A DNA stretch of 64,000 bases from Deltaproteobacteria bacterium HGW-Deltaproteobacteria-8 (GCA_002840405.1 PHAR01000001.1:14384-78383); one strand, 5' to 3'; shown: positions 44,640 to 54,600, numbered from the stretch's first letter. Notes: a model not told the origin generated them from the letters alone. Numbers and translations are program-made.

Positions 44640-45614
44640 CTAGTCGTCCTCGTCCGCGCCCTGCGGTCCTGGTCGCATCTGGGCGTCCACGCTGGCCAGG
44701 ATGATGCGGCCCAGGTGCACGTCCTCGCCGATGCGCGCTCTAAGCGCGTCGATGCTCTCGAACTTGCGCTCCGCGCGCAGGCGCTGCACGAACTGCACGC
44801 CCAGGGTCTGGCCGTAGATGTCCCGGCCGAAGTCCATGATGTGCGTCTCCAGGGTCAGCCCGGTGTCGCCGAAGGTGGGGTTGTAGCCCACGTTGGCCAC
44901 TGCGGGCAGAGCCTCGCCGTCCAGGATTGCCCAGACCGCGTAGACGCCGGGCTTGGGCAGGAGCACGTCCTCATAGGCCAGGTTGGCCGTGGGGAAGCCC
45001 AGCATGGCCGCGCCGCGTTTCATGCCGTCCACCACGCGCCCCTGGACCTCGAAAAACCGCCCCAGCAGCGGGCGCGTGTCCCAAACGTTGCCGGACTGCA
45101 CCATGTCGCGGACGCGCGTGGAGCTGACCACGGCCCCGCCCACGATGACCGGGTCCAGGCGCTCGACACCGAAACTGAGCTGCTGGCCGAGCTGGCTCAG
45201 CAGGTCGAAGTTGCCCTTGCGGCCCTTTCCCATGGCGTAGTCGTAGCCGATGACAAGCTCGCGCAGGGCCAAGCCCTCCACCAGATAACGGCGCACGAAC
45301 TCTTCAGGCTCCAGCGCGGCCATCTGGCGGGTGAACTCCAGCACCAGGCTGACGTTCGGCCCCTGGCTTTCGATGAGCCTCAAGCGCTGGCTGGTGCTGG
45401 TGAGAAAGGGCGGGGCCTTCTGGCCCATGAGCACGGTCATGGGGTGTGGGTCGAAGGTCACCACGACGCTGACAAGGCCCTGCTTGCGGGCCTTGGCGCA
45501 GGTCAGGGCCAGCAGGCGCTGGTGGCCCACGTGAACCCCGTCGAAATTGCCGATGGTGACACAGGACCCCGCGATGGTGTCGCGGAGTTCGTCAATGGTG
45601 CGGGCGGTGATCAT
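44640..45614 (-). CDS. ribF: Bifunctional riboflavin kinase / FAD synthetase
   Basis: Makes FMN and FAD from riboflavin. 324 residues: the N-terminal nucleotidyltransferase has CVTIGNFDGVHVGHQRLL near 18-36 and STRVRDMVQSG near 165, and the C-terminal kinase has LGFPTANLAYEDVLLPKPGV near 210-228. Confidence 0.95.
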   Translation of the reverse strand: MITARTIDELRDTIAGSCVTIGNFDGVHVGHQRLLALTCAKARKQGLVSVVVTFDPHPMTVLMGQKAPPFLTSTSQRLRLIESQGPNVSLVLEFTRQMAALEPEEFVRRYLVEGLALRELVIGYDYAMGKGRKGNFDLLSQLGQQLSFGVERLDPVIVGGAVVSSTRVRDMVQSGNVWDTRPLLGRFFEVQGRVVDGMKRGAAMLGFPTANLAYEDVLLPKPGVYAVWAILDGEALPAVANVGYNPTFGDTGLTLETHIMDFGRDIYGQTLGVQFVQRLRAERKFESIDALRARIGEDVHLGRIILASVDAQMRPGPQGADEDD

Positions 45615-45673
45615 ATGCAGGCAGCTTCCTTATGCGGACACAATGCTGTGGGTAGCAAAATGCGCGATCAGCA

Positions 45674-47134
45674 TCAAGGGCTGCGTTTCTCGCCCTGGGC
45701 GCCTTTGTCGAAGCGTTCGCCGGCGGCCTTCTGCAGTTGCGCAAGGCGCTTCTTCTGCGTCTCCGTGGCGGCCAGGGCCTTGGTTTTGTCCATGTGGAAC
45801 TGCATGTTCTTCTTGTCGCGCCCGTAGAGCGCCGCATAGGTGAGCTGCAGGTGGGCCTCGAAAAGGTCGCCGGACTCCCCGTAGATGCGGCCCAGATGGA
45901 AGCGGACCTCAGAATCCTCCGGAACCTCGCGCACCACGCGCTCCATGGTGCTGATGGCGCTCTTGTAATCCTTGCGCTCGGCCATGAGCCGCGCGACGAA
46001 GAACAGGGACATGGCGTCGCGCGGGTTCATGATGGTGGCTTTCTGGAGATACGGTCCGGCCTTGGCGAAGTCACCCTTGTTGAAATAGAAGATGCCGGCC
46101 TCGCGCAGCACCAGCGGGTCGTTGTCGCCACAGGCCAGGGCGGTCTCGAATTCGTGTTCCGCCTGGCTCATCCGCTTGAGACGGTCCAGGGCGATGCCTT
46201 TGCCTGCGTAGTCCAGGCAAAGCATCTCGGTCTTGGGCTTGCTGTTGTAGTAGGCCAGGGCCGTGTCCGCGCCGCTCATGCGGGCGCGCACCAGGGTCTG
46301 GATGCGCAGGAACTTGTCGCGGTTGTATTCTCTTGCCACGACTTCAGCCGGCATCCTGCGGATGCGGTCGCGCAGATAGGCGACGCGCTCGCTCAGACCG
46401 GGGTGGGTGGAGAGGTAGGTCGGAACGTTGTCACTGCCGCTCATGAACCAGTGCTGCTTCTGCATGATCTCGAAAGTTTTGGGCATGGCGTCCGGGTTGT
46501 AGCCGGATTTCATCAAATAGACGATGCCGACCTCGTCCGCGTCGCGTTCGTTTTCGCGGGTGTACATGAGGAAGGCCGACTGCGCCCCGGCCATTGCGCC
46601 CGTGGCCACAGCCTGGCCGATGGCGTTGGTGCTCGTGCCGCCGCCGTTGGCGCCGATCAGCGCGCCTGCCAGCACCCCCGCGATGGAGGCGATGTTGATG
46701 AAGCGCATCTGGTCCATGCGCTTGGCCACGTGGCGTTCCGTGACGTGCGCCAGTTCGTGGCTGATGACGGCGGCCAGCTCGTCCTCGTTCTCTACGCCCA
46801 GGATGAGGCCGGTGAAGATGTAGATGTAGCCGCCGGGAATGGCGAAGGCGTTCATGGAGCCCTGGCCCACAACTGCGCTCTGGATGGTCCAGGGCTGCGG
46901 CGGCAGGGTGGCGGCCACGCGGTCAACCACGCCCTTGACGTAGGACACGACCTCGGGGTCGTCCACGAAGCTCATCTGGGCGCGGATGGCGTTGTCGAAC
47001 TTCTTGCCCATCTCCTTTTCGTCGGCCACGGTGATGGAGCCGAACATCGCCCAGGCCTGGCAGGGGGCCAGAACGATGAGCAGGGCAGCCATGAGGCTGG
47101 CTATAAGGGGCAAGGACCTGGGCGCTCTGTTCAT
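45674..47134 (-). CDS. Periplasmic M48 metalloprotease with TPR repeats (BepA-like)
   Basis: 486 residues: signal peptide 1-29 (ending QAWA), zinc protease domain with HELAHVTERH near 128-137 and third ligand in ENERDADEVG, and TPR-like helical repeats from about 310 to 450. BepA-type proteins assist outer-membrane protein assembly and destroy stalled barrels. It follows rho by about 130 bp and a terminator, so it probably has its own promoter. Confidence 0.92.
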   Translation of the reverse strand: MNRAPRSLPLIASLMAALLIVLAPCQAWAMFGSITVADEKEMGKKFDNAIRAQMSFVDDPEVVSYVKGVVDRVAATLPPQPWTIQSAVVGQGSMNAFAIPGGYIYIFTGLILGVENEDELAAVISHELAHVTERHVAKRMDQMRFINIASIAGVLAGALIGANGGGTSTNAIGQAVATGAMAGAQSAFLMYTRENERDADEVGIVYLMKSGYNPDAMPKTFEIMQKQHWFMSGSDNVPTYLSTHPGLSERVAYLRDRIRRMPAEVVAREYNRDKFLRIQTLVRARMSGADTALAYYNSKPKTEMLCLDYAGKGIALDRLKRMSQAEHEFETALACGDNDPLVLREAGIFYFNKGDFAKAGPYLQKATIMNPRDAMSLFFVARLMAERKDYKSAISTMERVVREVPEDSEVRFHLGRIYGESGDLFEAHLQLTYAALYGRDKKNMQFHMDKTKALAATETQKKRLAQLQKAAGERFDKGAQGEKRSP

Positions 47135-47208
47135 GGAGTTTCCTTCGTTGCTGATGGCGTTGGCCGGTCATCCAAGCAAGGGGAAGCCTAACACCAATCG
47201 CTCAAAGA

Positions 47209-47239
47209 AAAAAGGATGCCCCGATGGAACATCCTTTTT
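47209..47239 (-). terminator. Rho-independent terminator downstream of rho
   Basis: AAAAAGGATG pairs with CATCCTTTTT around an 11-base loop between rho and the M48 gene; T-run on the minus strand. Confidence 0.85.
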
Positions 47240-47263
47240 GGAAACATGTGCAAACCAGGATAG

Positions 47264-48604
47264 TTACTTGTTCATTATGTTCAGGAACTCATTATTGCTC
47301 TTGGTCTTGCGCATCTTGTCCAGGAGGAACTCCATGCTGTCAGTGGAATTCATGGGCGAGATGACCTTGCGCAGGATCCAGACGCGGTTCAGCACGTCCT
47401 CGTCGAGCAGCAGCTCTTCCTTGCGGGTGCCGGAGCGGTTGATGTCGATGGCCGGGAACACGCGCTTCTCGGAGAGGTGGCGGTCCAGGTAGATCTCCAT
47501 GTTGCCGGTGCCCTTGAACTCCTCGAAGATGACCTCGTCCATGCGCGAACCGGTGTCGATGAGCGCCGTGGCGATGATGGTCAGGCTGCCGCCGGACTCG
47601 ATGTTGCGCGCCGCGCCGAAGAAGCGCTTGGGGCGCTGCATGGCGTTGGCGTCCAGGCCGCCGGAGAGCACGCGCCCGGAGGACGGGGTCACGGCGTTGT
47701 ACGCGCGGCCCAGGCGGGTGATGGAGTCAAGCAGGATGACCACGTCGCGCTTGCGCTCGACCAGGCGCTTGGCTTTCTCCAGCACCATCTCGGTCACCTG
47801 CACATGGCGGGTGGGGGGCTCGTCGAAGGTGGAGCTGATGACCTCGGCGCGCACGGTGCGCTCCATGTCGGTGACTTCCTCGGGACGCTCGTCGATGAGC
47901 AGCACGATGAGGTAGACATCAGGGTGATTGGCGTTGATGGAGTTGGCGATGGTCTGAAGCATCATGGTCTTGCCGGTGCGCGGCGGGGCCACGATGAGGC
48001 CGCGCTGGCCACGGCCGATGGGCGCGAGCAGGTCGATGACGCGCGAACCGTGGTTCTCGGCGCCGTTTTCCATGATGAAGCGCTTGTCCGGATAGAGCGG
48101 GGTCAGGTTGTCGAAGAGCACCAGGTGCTTGCTGGCCTCCGGCGGCTCAAAGCCGATCTCGCTGACCTTGAGCAGGGCGAAATAGCGCTCGCCCTCCTTT
48201 GGTGGCCTGATCTGCCCGGAGATGACGTCGCCCTTGCGCAGGCCAAAGCGGCGTATCTGCGAGGGGGATATGTAGATGTCGTCCGGCCCAGGCATGTAGG
48301 AGTAGAGGGGCGAACGCAGGAAACCGAACCCGTCGGGCAGGATTTCCAGCACGCCTTCTCCAAAAATTTGGCCATTTTGCGATGCGCATTCCTGGAGCAG
48401 GGCGAAAATGAGCTCCTGCTTGCGCAGGTTGCTCGGGTTTTCGACCTTGAAGTTGTTGGCCAACTCCATGAGCTCGGGCATGCTCTTCTGCTTCAGATCC
48501 GTGAGGTTGAGCTTATTCTCCGAAGTAGGAGTGTAGTCATCCTCGACGTAGTCCGGGACTGGAACGTTCTTGGGAGGGCGATTCTGGTGTTTTTCGCGGG
48601 GCAT
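47264..48604 (-). CDS. rho: Transcription termination factor Rho
   Basis: Hexameric RNA helicase that ends transcription. 446 residues: Rho N-terminal helical domain at 30-75 ([13 protein letters not shown]), RNA-binding cold-shock fold at 80-155, Walker [13 protein letters not shown] near 208-219, Walker [17 protein letters not shown] lies 7 bases upstream of the ATG. The 275-bp stretch 48605-48879 ahead of it holds its leader and probable promoter and no other gene that I can see. Confidence 0.97.
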   Translation of the reverse strand: MPREKHQNRPPKNVPVPDYVEDDYTPTSENKLNLTDLKQKSMPELMELANNFKVENPSNLRKQELIFALLQECASQNGQIFGEGVLEILPDGFGFLRSPLYSYMPGPDDIYISPSQIRRFGLRKGDVISGQIRPPKEGERYFALLKVSEIGFEPPEASKHLVLFDNLTPLYPDKRFIMENGAENHGSRVIDLLAPIGRGQRGLIVAPPRTGKTMMLQTIANSINANHPDVYLIVLLIDERPEEVTDMERTVRAEVISSTFDEPPTRHVQVTEMVLEKAKRLVERKRDVVILLDSITRLGRAYNAVTPSSGRVLSGGLDANAMQRPKRFFGAARNIESGGSLTIIATALIDTGSRMDEVIFEEFKGTGNMEIYLDRHLSEKRVFPAIDINRSGTRKEELLLDEDVLNRVWILRKVISPMNSTDSMEFLLDKMRKTKSNNEFLNIMNK

Positions 48605-48879
48605 TATTGAGCCTCACGCTCCGTAGGATAAGGTTTTAGGAATGGCAGAGTCCTCACGTCGAGGATGATCTACAGAACTTGATCAATGCTTGTATGTAGT
48701 CAAATCCGTTTTGTGGATTGTATTTCTGCCGCAAGGCAGGCAAGGGCGGGGCATATTTCGACACGTATATTGGGCGACAGGCTTCCCGTGTGGAATTGTA
48801 CCAACTGTGGATGTAAAATATCCCGCGCGAACGCGCTGAACAATCGCCTAACCCAAAGGTCTGGCGTTGACAAGGGGGG

Positions 48880-49407
48880 TTACTTGGCTTTTTGCAACTT
48901 TTCCTGTTGCTTCAAGATGACGTCGGCAAACATCTCGTTAATGTCCACTTTGACATCGGCCTGTTCCCGGCCAAGGGCAAAGGCAAGCTCCATGGAAACC
49001 AGGGTCATGGCCTGCTCAAGCAGTCGCCGTTCGCCAAAGGAGAGTTCCTTGTCCATGCCGATGAGGAAGAGCTCCTTGAGCACATAGGCCACATCGGACA
49101 AATCCGTGCTTTTGAGCTTTTCAGAATACTCCCGGTAGCGCCGGTTCCAGTTCTGGCCGGTGTAGCCGGTGAATTCGGAGCGGTCCTTCAGGGACTCGAA
49201 CACTTCCTGTCCGTGGCGCAGGCTGCAGACATGGCGCAGCCCGACGTTTGTGGCATTCTTCACCGGAACCATGAGGGTTACGGAATTGCTCAGGATGCGG
49301 ACAATATAATACTCGGCCTTGGTCCTGCTGATTTCCTGGCTCTCTATGCGCTCGATGCGTCCCACGCCCTGGGCGGGGTACACCACCAACTCATTGATTT
49401 GAAACAC
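48880..49407 (-). CDS. carD: CarD/TRCF-family RNA-polymerase-binding regulator
   Basis: 175 residues. The N-terminal 60 residues are the Tudor-like RNAP-interacting domain (VVYPAQGVGRIERIES, YYIVRILSNSVTLMVPV). The remainder is helical and DNA-binding, with SLRHGQEVFESL and an Arg/Tyr-rich NWNRRYREYSEKL. CarD proteins stabilise open promoter complexes. A GTG start at 49407 is supported by AAGGAG 5-6 bases upstream. Confidence 0.93.
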   Translation of the reverse strand: MFQINELVVYPAQGVGRIERIESQEISRTKAEYYIVRILSNSVTLMVPVKNATNVGLRHVCSLRHGQEVFESLKDRSEFTGYTGQNWNRRYREYSEKLKSTDLSDVAYVLKELFLIGMDKELSFGERRLLEQAMTLVSMELAFALGREQADVKVDINEMFADVILKQQEKLQKAK

Positions 49408-49455
49408 TGAATCTCCTTAGAAAACTTAAGGATACTTTTCCGGCGAATTGGTACA

Positions 49456-50112
49456 TTACCCCATTGTTCCGGAAGTGTCCACCGTGGCCTCCCCGGGAGG
49501 GGAAGCCGGGAAACGGAAGGAATTTATGAACTGCGTGGCCTCGCCCGCACCGCGCCGGAGCATCAGCGTAAGCCCCTTGTGGGCCGCTGCACAGACTGCG
49601 CGAACAGTCTCCAGTTCCTCTGGGGCAAAACTCTCCAGCACCCAGCGAGACACAGCCGAGGAAAATTCCGGTCGGCCAATGCCCAGGCGCAAGCGCAAAA
49701 ACTCCTCGCTGCCCAGGTGCTCCACGATGGAGTCGACGCCCTTGTGGCCGTTCGACCCGCCGCCTCGCTTGAGCTTCATGCGGCCAACAGACAGGTCCAA
49801 CTCGTCGTGCACGACCACCACGTCCGCAAGGCCAACCCCGTGCCACCCGCAGATGCGGGCCACGGCCCGGCCGGACAGGTTCATGAAGGTCATGGGCTTG
49901 GCCAAAAGACAACTCACGCCGCCCAGGGTCACGCTGAAGAGCTGGTAGTCGCCCTCGGCCTGGAGGGTCTCCAGGCGCATGCTCTTGCGCTCCCGTGCGG
50001 TGGCGAGGATGTCATCGATGACAAAAAAGCCCATATTGTGCCGGGTGGCAGCGTATTCTGGCCCTGGATTGCCCAGGCCGACGATGAGAGGGACAGTACG
50101 CATGGGTTGCAT
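49456..50112 (-). CDS. pth: Peptidyl-tRNA hydrolase
   Basis: Releases tRNA from peptidyl-tRNA dropped by ribosomes. 218 residues with LIVGLGNPGPEYAATRHNMGF near 9-29 (catalytic His in RHN), KPMTFMNLSGRAV, VVHDELDLSVGRM and GSNGHKGVDSI. ATG 50103 (four codons on) is an equally possible start. The C-terminal tail of about 15 residues is longer than usual. Confidence 0.95.
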   Translation of the reverse strand: MQPMRTVPLIVGLGNPGPEYAATRHNMGFFVIDDILATARERKSMRLETLQAEGDYQLFSVTLGGVSCLLAKPMTFMNLSGRAVARICGWHGVGLADVVVVHDELDLSVGRMKLKRGGGSNGHKGVDSIVEHLGSEEFLRLRLGIGRPEFSSAVSRWVLESFAPEELETVRAVCAAAHKGLTLMLRRGAGEATQFINSFRFPASPPGEATVDTSGTMG

Positions 50113-50156
50113 CCATTGGGCCGCTGCGCCTGGCAGGGGCAGATGCGGTAAAGGGA

Positions 50157-50187
50157 ATTGCGGGGGGAGCCGGACTCCCCCCGCAAT
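50157..50187 (-). other. Strong intercistronic hairpin between rplY and pth
   Basis: A perfect 13-bp stem, ATTGCGGGGGGAG and its complement, with a 5-base loop but no T-run. It may act as an attenuator or protect the rplY message 3' end. Confidence 0.55.
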
Positions 50188-50231
50188 CAGGCCCAGACAA
50201 GCCGGGAAGATATGCTTACAACGCCGTGTGG

Positions 50232-50849
50232 CTACTTCTTGGCAGCAGCAGCAGCCGGCTCGGCGGCCTTGGCTTCCTCTTCAGCTTCCTGGGCCACGAT
50301 GCCGACAACAGCGAAGTTGTCGTCGTAGACGGCCTTGACGCCGGCGGGGAGCTTGATCTCGTCGATATGCAGGTTCACGCCGAGGTCGAGGTCAGTGACG
50401 TCGATGACGATCTTCTCAGGCACGTCCAGAGGCTTGCAGATGACTTCCAGGGTTTCACGGAAGATCTCCAGCAGGCCGCCCAGGACGATGCCCTTGGCCT
50501 TGCCTTCCACAACGACCTTCACGTCGACCTTGATCTCGCGCTCCAGGTCGACGCCGTAGAAGTCGACATGGATGGGAGTGGACTTCAGCGGATCGAACTG
50601 CATGTCCCAGATCAGGGAGGGCAGGGACTCGGCCTTTCCGTCCATGTCCATCTCCAGGTGGAAGACGCGGGAGCTGCCGACCTTGCGGTGCAGCTTGGTC
50701 AGGGGCAGCATGTCCACCACAACCGAGATGTTCTGGCCTTTCTGGTTGTAGTAAACGCCGGGAACCAGATTCTTGGCGAGCATGCGGCGGCAGGTGCCTT
50801 TGCCTCTTTCGGCGCGCGGACGCACGCTCAACGTCATCATTTCAGCCAT
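50232..50849 (-). CDS. rplY: 50S ribosomal protein L25/general stress protein Ctc
   Basis: Binds 5S rRNA. 205 residues, the long Ctc/TL5 form: L25 domain at 5-90 (FDPLKSTPIHVDFYGV) and a beta-rich C-terminal domain (VDVKVVVEGKAKGIVLGG, LPAGVKAVYDDNFAVVGIV), then an acidic Ala/Lys-rich tail. GAAAGGAGATGAGG precedes the ATG. It lies 61 bp after prs, the common prs-rplY-pth arrangement. Confidence 0.95.
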   Translation of the reverse strand: MAEMMTLSVRPRAERGKGTCRRMLAKNLVPGVYYNQKGQNISVVVDMLPLTKLHRKVGSSRVFHLEMDMDGKAESLPSLIWDMQFDPLKSTPIHVDFYGVDLEREIKVDVKVVVEGKAKGIVLGGLLEIFRETLEVICKPLDVPEKIVIDVTDLDLGVNLHIDEIKLPAGVKAVYDDNFAVVGIVAQEAEEEAKAAEPAAAAAKK

Positions 50850-50910
50850 TTCCTCATCTCCTTTCAGAAACCGGGTGACCTGGTAAGCCGCCCGAAAATA
50901 TGTTCAATGG

Positions 50911-51855
50911 TTAAACAAAAAGGACGCTGACCGAGGCCTCGCCGTGAACATTCACGATGGCCTGGGCCAAAAGTTCCGCAACAGAAAGCACCTTGATCTT
51001 CTTGCACGTCTTCTTGCGCGCATCAAGCGGTATGGTGTCGGTCACAAGGATCTGCGAGAACACCGACTTGTCCAGACGCTCGATAGCCGGGCCGGAAAGC
51101 ACCGGGTGCGTGGCGCAGGCCAGAATCTCCCGCGCGCCGTTGTCGGCCAGAACCTGACCAGCTGCGCACATGGTCCCGGCCGTGTCGACCATGTCGTCTA
51201 GCACGATGGCCGTCTTGCCCTGGACATTGCCGATGAGGTGCATGGCCTTGGCCTGGTTGGGCGCATCACGGCGCTTGTCCACGATGGCCAGCCCGGCGTC
51301 AAGGCGTTTGGCGTAGGCGCGGGCGCGCTCCACACCGCCTGCATCCGGCGACACGACCACCAGCTCCCCTTCGAATTCACGCATATAGTTCAGGAACACG
51401 GGCGCCGCGAACAGGTTGTCCACCGGGCAATTGAAGAAGCCCTGGATCTGCCCGGCGTGCAGGTCAATGGTCATCATGCGGTGCATGCCCGCCACCGTGA
51501 GGAAGTCGGCCACGACCTTGGCGCTGATGGGCACGCGCGGCAGCACCTTGCGGTCCTGACGGGCATAGCCGTAGTAAGGCATCACCGCAGTGATGCGCCT
51601 GGCGCTGGCGCGCTTGAGCGCGTCAATCATCAGACAAAGTTCCATGAGGTGGAAGTTGACCGGCGAACAGGTAGGCTGGACGACAAAAACGTCATCCCCG
51701 CGCACGTTGTCGTCGACTTCGATGCGGATTTCGCCGTCGCTGAACTGCTCGCGCAGCACAGGAGTGAGACGGCAACCAATGTGGGAGCAGATGGATTCGG
51801 CCAGATCTACGTTGGCCGAGCCGCTCATGATCTTGAGATCGCTGTTACCAGACAT
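50911..51855 (-). CDS. prs: Ribose-phosphate pyrophosphokinase
   Basis: Makes PRPP from ribose 5-phosphate and ATP. 314 residues with [20 protein letters not shown] near 38, [10 protein letters not shown] near 95, the ribose-phosphate loop [12 protein letters not shown] near 217, and [11 protein letters not shown]. It starts only 18 bp after the CCA end of tRNA-Gln, so its ribosome site sits in the tRNA trailer. Confidence 0.96.
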   Translation of the reverse strand: MSGNSDLKIMSGSANVDLAESICSHIGCRLTPVLREQFSDGEIRIEVDDNVRGDDVFVVQPTCSPVNFHLMELCLMIDALKRASARRITAVMPYYGYARQDRKVLPRVPISAKVVADFLTVAGMHRMMTIDLHAGQIQGFFNCPVDNLFAAPVFLNYMREFEGELVVVSPDAGGVERARAYAKRLDAGLAIVDKRRDAPNQAKAMHLIGNVQGKTAIVLDDMVDTAGTMCAAGQVLADNGAREILACATHPVLSGPAIERLDKSVFSQILVTDTIPLDARKKTCKKIKVLSVAELLAQAIVNVHGEASVSVLFV

Positions 51856-51873
51856 GTCCTCTACCTTGTGAAC

Positions 51874-51948
51874 TGGCTGGGGTGGAAGGATTCGAACCCT
51901 CGGATAACTGGACCAAAACCAGTCGCCTTACCGCTTGGCTACACCCCA
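51874..51948 (-). tRNA. tRNA-Gln (anticodon TTG)
   Basis: A 75-nt cloverleaf on the minus strand with TGGGGTG/CACCCCA acceptor stem, anticodon loop TTTTGGT and encoded CCA. Its first 21 bases also encode the last six codons and the stop of ispE. Confidence 0.96.
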
Positions 51949-52824
51949 TTTCCTCAGGGCTTCGATATGCACGGGCAAGCCATTCGTCCGTAAAACATCG
52001 GCGGCATCAAACGCCAAGCGACTTTCACGGAACAGGGCGGCCAGGGCTGCCCCGCTCCCGCTCATGGCGGCGGATGCCGCCCCCATTTTCAGCAGGCGCT
52101 CTTTGAGGACCCGAAGGTCCGGATGCGCCGGAAAGACTACAGCCTCAAAATCGTTCTCAATCACTACGGGCGAAAGGGAAACCCGTCTCTTATGCGTCGA
52201 TGTCAGGGTTGTCAAGCATTCTGCGCTGTGCTTGGCGTCTGCGACGCGTCTTGGATGGTCGTCCCAGGCTGCAAAGGCCCAGGGGGTGGAAACATGCACC
52301 AGCGGAAGCGCCAAAAGCAGGGTCAACCCCGACAGGTCCAGGGCCACAGGGGTCAGCTCAGCGCCGATGCCCCGTGCCCAGGCCGGGCCGTCCTGGAGAA
52401 AAAAGGGCACGTCCGCTCCGATGCCCGCCGCCAGCGAAATGAGATCCGTCTCCGGCAGGGCGTGCCCAGCGGCCTGCTTCTGCAGCCAACGCAACATGGC
52501 TGCGGCGTCCGAACTGCCGCCGCCAAGGCCTGCGCCGGTTGGGATGCGCTTGGTCAGGCGCACGGCGATGTCCGGCGCGCTGCCCGCTGCAAGAGCGTAT
52601 GCCTTCCAGGCGCGAAACACGAGGTTTTTCTCGGGCGGGGTATCGGGCAGCAGTGGGGTGACAAGGCACCCGGAGCCAGGCGCGCCCGGGGTGACGGCAA
52701 GGGTGTCGGCCAGGCCAGGAACAGGCACGAAGAGGCTCTCCAGGTCGTGGTAGCCATTGGCCCGCCGACCCAGAATCCACAGGGATAGATTGATCTTGGC
52801 AGGGGCTTGCAGGATATCTGGCAT
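51928..52824 (-). CDS. ispE: 4-diphosphocytidyl-2-C-methyl-D-erythritol kinase
   Basis: GHMP kinase of the non-mevalonate isoprenoid pathway. 298 residues with APAKINLSLWILGRRANGYH near 7-26, the ATP loop PTGAGLGGGSSDAAAML near 96-112, and MSGSGAALAALF. ATG 52824 has GAGGG five bases upstream. The coding region ends in TAA inside the D-loop of tRNA-Gln, overlapping that gene by 21 bp. Confidence 0.94.
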   Translation of the reverse strand: MPDILQAPAKINLSLWILGRRANGYHDLESLFVPVPGLADTLAVTPGAPGSGCLVTPLLPDTPPEKNLVFRAWKAYALAAGSAPDIAVRLTKRIPTGAGLGGGSSDAAAMLRWLQKQAAGHALPETDLISLAAGIGADVPFFLQDGPAWARGIGAELTPVALDLSGLTLLLALPLVHVSTPWAFAAWDDHPRRVADAKHSAECLTTLTSTHKRRVSLSPVVIENDFEAVVFPAHPDLRVLKERLLKMGAASAAMSGSGAALAALFRESRLAFDAADVLRTNGLPVHIEALRKWGVAKR

Positions 52825-52843
52825 GGTGGCCCTCAATATAAAA

Positions 52844-52861
52844 GGGGGGCCGAAGCCCCCC
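52844..52861 (-). terminator. Terminator of the DegP-type protease gene
   Basis: On the minus strand GGGGGGC-TTCG-GCCCCCC is followed by TTTTATATT, 14 bp after the protease stop codon. Confidence 0.88.
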
Positions 52862-52874
52862 CACGGTCGTGCCT

Positions 52875-54302
52875 TTATTTTCTGTCCAGGGTGATGGCCC
52901 GGAACATGTTCCGGCCCTGGCGCTTGAGCAGAAGCATGACCATGCCGCTCTGCTTTGCGCTTTTGACGACTGCGCGCAACTGCTCGACGCTGCCGACAGG
53001 CTGCTGGTTGGCCTGGATGATCACGTCGCCGGGCTGGATGTCCACCTGGGAGGCGGCGCTGCCGGGCTTGACCTCCATGACGAGCAGGCCCTGCGGCTTC
53101 TGCAGGCCCAGAGCCTGAGCCTCCTCACCACCCTCGACCGGGCGCAGGCCGAGGCCCAGCTCCACAGCCGTAGCGTCCTGCTTCTGCAGGCCCTGGTCCT
53201 GTTCAGCCACATAGTTGGGCTTGCGCTCGCCAAGGGTAATGCTCAGGTTCAGGGTGCGGTTCTGACGCCAAACCGTGAGCTGGACCTTGTCGCCGGGGCG
53301 CATGTTGGCGATGCGCTGGAGCAGGTCGCCTGGGGTGTCGACGCTCTGGCCTGCGGCCTTGACGATGACGTCGCCGGTCTTCAGGCCGCCCTTGTCGGCG
53401 GGATCACCGGGGATGACCTGGGCCACGAGCACGCCCTTGGGCTCCTTGAGGCCCACGCCCTTGGCGGTGTTTTCGTCCAGCTCCTGCATGGTGATGCCGA
53501 GCCAGCCGCGCAGGATCTTCTTGCCGCTCTTGAGCTGCTGGATGATCTTGCTGGCCTGGCTGGCAGGCGTGGCGAAGCCGATGCCCTGGCCGTTGGGCAC
53601 GATGGCGGTGTTGATGCCAACCACCTTCCCGTCCATGTCGATGAGCGGGCCGCCGGAGTTGCCGGGGTTGATGCTGGCGTCTGTCTGCAGGAAGCTGTCA
53701 AAGGGGCCTGCGCCGATGTGCCGGCCCTTGCCGCTGATGATGCCAGCGGTGACCGTGTGCCCCAGGCCGAAAGGGTTGCCGATGGCCAGGACCCATTCGC
53801 CGACCCGGGTGGCGTCGGAATTGCCGAACTCAAGCACCGGCAGGCCGTTGCCGGCCTCGATCTTGAGCAGGGCCAGGTCGGTCTCCTGATCGCGGCCGAT
53901 GACCTTGGCGTCATAGGGCTTGTCGCGGCTGAGGAGCTTGACCTTGATCTCGTCGGCCTCGGCCACCACATGGTTGTTGGTCACGATGTATCCGTCCGCA
54001 GAGATGATGAAACCAGAGCCCAGCGAACTGAGCTTGCGCGGCATCGCGTCCTGCTGGCCGAAATAGCGTTCAAACTGATCAAAGAATTCGCGGAAGGGGG
54101 AGTTCTTGGGCGCGTTCTTGAAGAACTCCTTCATTTGCGCGGAACCACCACCGGCAACATTTTTCGTGGTGCTTATGTTGACCACAGCCTTTCCAGCCTG
54201 TTCCGCCAAGTCGGTGAAGTCGGGCAATCCGGCCTTGGCCAGGACAAGGTTGGGGATGGCGAGAAAAGCGAGCAGGGTGCATAGGGCCAGGAACCGTTTC
54301 AT
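52875..54302 (-). CDS. degP: Periplasmic serine protease of the DegP/HtrA (Do) family
   Basis: Protein quality control in the periplasm. 475 residues: signal peptide 1-22, trypsin-like domain with His in VTNNHVVAEA, Asp in ETDLALLK and Ser in NPGNSGGPLID, then two PDZ domains at about 265-360 and 380-465. The Q-linker region near residues 52-90 (QMKEFFKNAPKNSPFREFF) matches the LA loop of DegP/DegQ. Own terminator downstream. Confidence 0.94.
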   Translation of the reverse strand: MKRFLALCTLLAFLAIPNLVLAKAGLPDFTDLAEQAGKAVVNISTTKNVAGGGSAQMKEFFKNAPKNSPFREFFDQFERYFGQQDAMPRKLSSLGSGFIISADGYIVTNNHVVAEADEIKVKLLSRDKPYDAKVIGRDQETDLALLKIEAGNGLPVLEFGNSDATRVGEWVLAIGNPFGLGHTVTAGIISGKGRHIGAGPFDSFLQTDASINPGNSGGPLIDMDGKVVGINTAIVPNGQGIGFATPASQASKIIQQLKSGKKILRGWLGITMQELDENTAKGVGLKEPKGVLVAQVIPGDPADKGGLKTGDVIVKAAGQSVDTPGDLLQRIANMRPGDKVQLTVWRQNRTLNLSITLGERKPNYVAEQDQGLQKQDATAVELGLGLRPVEGGEEAQALGLQKPQGLLVMEVKPGSAASQVDIQPGDVIIQANQQPVGSVEQLRAVVKSAKQSGMVMLLLKRQGRNMFRAITLDRK

Positions 54303-54472
54303 ACGTGTACCTCCGTTGGCCGCAGGTTTGGTGCTGCGGCGTCGTGGTCAGAACTAGCATTTTTTTTGCCAATGTAAAGTGTGCGCCCGGACATTCCTGC
54401 GGATGATATTCGGCTTGAAGCGCCGAAGGTATTTGTGTAGGAACTCCTTTCCAGCAATCACAGGCTGGATTT

Positions 54473-54549
54473 GCCCTCGTAGCTCAGTCGGATAGAGCAC
54501 AGGATTCCTAATCCTGGTGCCACAGGTTCGATTCCTGTCGGGGGCACCA
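54473..54549 (+). tRNA. tRNA-Arg (anticodon CCT)
   Basis: A 77-nt cloverleaf with GCCCTCG/CGGGGGC acceptor stem, anticodon loop TTCCTAA and encoded CCA. tRNA-Arg genes are common integration sites; an AT-richer, gene-poor patch follows, but I find no repeated tRNA 3' end marking an attachment site. Confidence 0.96.
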
Positions 54550-54559
54550 AGCAAGTCAA

Positions 54560-54600
54560 GGGGTTTACGGATCGCACGCTTGCGAACGTATGCCCCTTTT
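54560..54600 (+). terminator. Terminator after tRNA-Arg
   Basis: GGGGTTTACG pairs imperfectly with CGTATGCCCC (one mismatch, one G-U), followed by TTTTCCTTT. Confidence 0.7.
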
